Of a stretch of 7,761 nucleotides of DNA, positions 5,147 to 7,761 are shown one piece after another; position 1 is the stretch's first letter; each line of letters starts with the position of its first letter. Location: NCBI GenBank assembly GCA_030836965.1, contig JAUPLM010000368.1:1-7761 (forward strand), written 5' to 3'. The stretch comes from Thermodesulfobacteriota bacterium. GTDB lineage: Bacteria > Desulfobacterota > Desulfobacteria > Desulfobacterales > RPRI01. The notes under the pieces are model-generated. The model had not been told where the DNA came from. It searched no databases and saw only the letters and a program-made list of their open reading frames with translations. Made by a program: the position numbers and the translations under genes.

Positions 5147-6508
5147 TCAGGGCATAACACCGTATTTCTTTAATTTCTTATGAAGGGTTCTTCTGGTTAT
5201 GCCGAGCCTCCGGGCCGTTTCGCTTTTATTTCCTTTCAAAGATTCGAGGGTTTTTAATATCGTAGTCTTTTCAACTTCCTCAAGAGGCACGCTCAGGGTC
5301 TCTTCCGGTTGAGGACTCATGCCATCCGTCATATCCCCTGTAACTCCCGGAAGCGCCTTCTCATCGATATAATCCGACCGGGCAAGAACGACCGCCCTTT
5401 CAACCGCGTTCATCAGCTCCCGCACGTTTCCCGGCCAGCCGTATTTTACAATTCCGTCCATAGCCGCTGGAGTGAATCCCTTTATCTTTTTCCGGTTCTT
5501 TTCCGCAAACACATCAAGGAAGTTCTGGGCAAGGAGGGGGATATCCTCTCTTCTCTCTCTTAAAGGAGGTGTGTTCAGGCTCACGACGTTTAACCTGTAA
5601 TAAAGGTCTTCACGAAAAGCTCCTGACGCGACCATCTCTTTAAGATCTCTGTTTGTCGCGGCAATAACCCTCACATCCGTTTTTACGGTATTCTCGCCCC
5701 CTACACGGGTTACCTCCCGCTCCTGTAGCACCCGCAGAAGCTTGACCTGCATCGCCGGGGGCATCTCGCTTATTTCGTCAAGCAGGATACTGCCTCCGTT
5801 TGCCTGTATGAAGCGCCCCTCTTTTCTTCTCTCCGCCCCGGTAAAAGAGCCCTTTTCATGGCCGAATAGTTCCGATTCAAGAAGGGTATCAGTAATAGCC
5901 GCGCAGTTTATTTTCACAAAAGGCCCGTCTTTTCTTGCGCTGTTGAAATGAATCGCGCCCGCGATAAGCTCCTTGCCGGTGCCCGATTCTCCTGTGATGA
6001 GCACGGTGGCTTCGGATGGAGCAACAAGGGCGATTGTCTCAAGGAGTTTTGCCATTGCAGAACTGCGTCCTATTATGTTCCGCCTGTCAAAACTGATCCC
6101 TAAATTTTCCTTGAGAATGCGGTTCTCTTCTTTAAGATTAATATGCTCCATGGCCCTTTCAAGGGAGAGCTTAAGCTTATCGAAGTCGATCGGTTTCGTA
6201 AGATAGTCATATGCCCCGTCTTTTATCGCCGAAACCGCGGATTCAACCGAAGAATATGCCGTCATGATTATAACGGGAACAGCCGGATTGAACGATTTGA
6301 TCTCCCTGAGCGCCTCCGTTCCCGAGACCTTCAGCATCCTTACATCCATCAAAACAAGGTCGTAAGGTTCTTTCTTGACCTCCGCTATTGCGGTCGACCC
6401 GTCGTCAGCCTCCGAAATCTCATATCCCCAACCGCCGATAAGGGCGTGAAGCATCGTGCGGTGCGCGGTATCGTCGTCAACAACAAGTATTCTCTTTGTT
6501 TGCTTCAT
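5147..6508 (-). CDS. Sigma-54-dependent response regulator (NtrC/AtoC/ZraR type)
   Basis: A 453-residue transcription activator with three domains. The receiver domain (about 5-122) has the acidic pocket D11-D12, the phospho-acceptor D55 (LVLMD), T83 and K105. The AAA+ domain (about 144-370) has Walker A GESGTGKE at 173-180, the sigma-54 contact loop as GSFTGA at 220-225 instead of the usual GAFTGA, Walker B ILLDE at 241-245 and a FREDLYYRLNVV arginine-finger region. A Fis-type helix-turn-helix closes the protein (ETARRLGITRRTLHKKLKK). Phosphorylation by the partner kinase should trigger assembly and ATP-driven opening of sigma-54 promoters. The ATG at 6508 is preferred over an upstream in-frame start at 6580, because the receiver begins immediately after MKQTKRILVVDDD and the extra 24 residues overlap the kinase gene. 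It starts 7 bp after the kinase stop with only a weak ribosome site, suggesting translational coupling. Confidence 0.95.
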   Translation of the reverse strand: MKQTKRILVVDDDTAHRTMLHALIGGWGYEISEADDGSTAIAEVKKEPYDLVLMDVRMLKVSGTEALREIKSFNPAVPVIIMTAYSSVESAVSAIKDGAYDYLTKPIDFDKLKLSLERAMEHINLKEENRILKENLGISFDRRNIIGRSSAMAKLLETIALVAPSEATVLITGESGTGKELIAGAIHFNSARKDGPFVKINCAAITDTLLESELFGHEKGSFTGAERRKEGRFIQANGGSILLDEISEMPPAMQVKLLRVLQEREVTRVGGENTVKTDVRVIAATNRDLKEMVASGAFREDLYYRLNVVSLNTPPLRERREDIPLLAQNFLDVFAEKNRKKIKGFTPAAMDGIVKYGWPGNVRELMNAVERAVVLARSDYIDEKALPGVTGDMTDGMSPQPEETLSVPLEEVEKTTILKTLESLKGNKSETARRLGITRRTLHKKLKKYGVMP

Positions 6509-6515
6509 ACCGGTA

Positions 6516-7761
6516 TCATACCCGCCTTGCGCCGGGCAAAAAGATCGTAAAAGTCGTCCCTTCCCCGGGGCGGCTTTCAACAGCGATTTTGCCGTCGTGC
6601 GCTTCCAGTATATTGTAGACTATGGCAAGCCCGAGACCCGTTCCCGTCGCCTTTGTCGTAAAATACGGATCAAAAACACGGGGGATCTCCTTTTCACCGA
6701 TACCCGAGCCCGTATCTGAAACTTTTATGATTGCCCCCCCTTCTCCTTCAGAAAGCGAAACGGTAAGCCTGCCGCCATTTTCCATCGATTCGATGGCATT
6801 AAGATAGAGGTTTAAAAGAACCTGATTGATTCTGTCCGTGTCTATAGCGATCTGAATCTCCTCCGGCGTGAATATAGTCTTTATTTCGATTTTCTTTTCC
6901 GAGGCGTCTCTCTCCAGAAGCTTAAGGGAATTTTCAATGACGGCACGGAGAGAAACAGGCTTTTTTGAAACGGAAACCGGCCTTGCCAGCTCAACAAGCT
7001 GACTTACAACCCGGTTCAGCCTGTCTACCTCCTGTATCATGATCCCTGCGATCTTCTTATCCTCCTCTTTCTCCTGCCTTTCCCTGAAATAGACAGCAAA
7101 ACCCTTAATTGAGCTCAAGGGGTTTCTTATTTCATGCGCGACTCCTGCCGCCAGGCTGCCGAGTGATGCCAGGCGCTGGCTTCTTGCAACCTCCCTGCGA
7201 AGTGAGCGGACTTCACTCAAATCCTTAAAGAGAATTATATAACCGAGAGAATCGCCTTTTTCATCCTTCAGCTCGGTCGCGCTGACTTCAAGAGGCACGG
7301 CCTTTCCGTCTTTCAATATACATTCAATCTCAGTTTCAATGACTCCTTTCTCATCTTTCAAACCGTAAACAAGCTTCCATAAAGCCGGAGGAAGTATTTC
7401 TTCCGCTTCTTTTCCCGATATGTCCGGAGGTGAAACGGATAGAATCGATCCGGCAGTATTGTTCGACAAAGCTATCCTCTTGTTGCTGTCCACCGCGATG
7501 AGGCCTATCGGCATCTTCTCGACAAGATGATCCGAAAAAGCCTTTATCCGCGAAAGAGAAGCTTTTGCGCTCCTGTAGCTCTGGGCCATGAACAGAAGAA
7601 CCACACCCGCAAAACCGATAAGAAGAAGTACAATCCCCATTACTACCGAGTGCTTCATATCTTCGATCCTGGCCTCTTCAACAGCCGACATATCAAGACC
7701 GACAAATATTATAAGATCCTCCTGCTTTGGATTTTCAATATTGCACTCCGGATTGAACCAT
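6516..7761 (-). CDS. Sensor histidine kinase, N-terminus cut by the window edge
   Basis: Membrane sensor that autophosphorylates on histidine and passes the phosphate to the regulator encoded 7 bp downstream. Numbering is from the Met at 7691. A membrane segment (about 16-36, VVMGIVLLLIGFAGVVLLF) is followed by a linker and a PAS domain (about 55-165). The HisKA dimerisation domain has H186 in GVAHEIRNPLSS. The HATPase domain has the N box with N298 (NLYLNAIESM), G1 DTGSG at 326-330, the F box FDPYFTTK and G2 GTGLG at 350-354. The frame stays open, with no stop, from that Met through the right edge, adding at least 23 residues that include DLIIFVGLDMSAVEE. This is the usual end of an extracytoplasmic sensor domain, so the true start and first membrane helix lie outside the window. 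The layout resembles ZraS/HydH-type kinases, but the ligand is unknown. Confidence 0.95.
   Translation of the reverse strand, partial: WFNPECNIENPKQEDLIIFVGLDMSAVEEARIEDMKHSVVMGIVLLLIGFAGVVLLFMAQSYRSAKASLSRIKAFSDHLVEKMPIGLIAVDSNKRIALSNNTAGSILSVSPPDISGKEAEEILPPALWKLVYGLKDEKGVIETEIECILKDGKAVPLEVSATELKDEKGDSLGYIILFKDLSEVRSLRREVARSQRLASLGSLAAGVAHEIRNPLSSIKGFAVYFRERQEKEEDKKIAGIMIQEVDRLNRVVSQLVELARPVSVSKKPVSLRAVIENSLKLLERDASEKKIEIKTIFTPEEIQIAIDTDRINQVLLNLYLNAIESMENGGRLTVSLSEGEGGAIIKVSDTGSGIGEKEIPRVFDPYFTTKATGTGLGLAIVYNILEAHDGKIAVESRPGEGTTFTIFLPGARRV

Noticed and set aside
6143..6719. Plus-strand open frames opposite the kinase-regulator junction.
   Set aside because: They are shadows of the minus-strand receiver and HATPase domains, without ribosome sites or family features.

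Overview
The window looks like an ordinary chromosomal stretch from a Gram-negative, moderate-GC bacterium, most likely a Desulfobacterota (deltaproteobacterial) lineage. That placement is inferred from the style of the genes: a short RNase II/R-family exonuclease, a stand-alone PilZ protein, a zinc-ribbon thioredoxin, and an NtrC-type two-component pair. No rRNA, tRNA, CRISPR array, transposase or phage gene is visible.

Left part, plus strand (1-2638). The last 31 codons of an unidentified gene are followed by an RNB-domain exoribonuclease (180-2171), then a 113-residue PilZ protein (2297-2638). The PilZ gene starts at TTG behind a perfect AGGAGG. The 125-bp gap before it holds a good sigma-70-like promoter overlapped by an 8-bp inverted repeat that may be an operator.

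Middle part, minus strand (2702-4011). A thioredoxin-2 type gene (trxC) is followed after 8 bp by a 280-residue protein I do not recognise. They are probably one transcript, converging on the PilZ gene. A short perfect hairpin sits just upstream of the trxC ribosome binding site.

Right part, minus strand (4202-7761). A sensor histidine kinase, cut by the right edge, and its sigma-54-activating response regulator form a classic kinase-regulator pair 7 bp apart. Two small membrane-protein genes follow on the same strand. The second carries a cysteine-rich tail predicted to lie outside the cytoplasm. A 9-bp inverted repeat enclosing a second hairpin and followed by a T-run lies right after it and may be the terminator for that block.

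Nothing here amounts to a clear new system. The least explained items are the pair of small membrane proteins, the unknown partner of trxC, and the structured intergenic sequences at 2200-2238 and 4028-4198.
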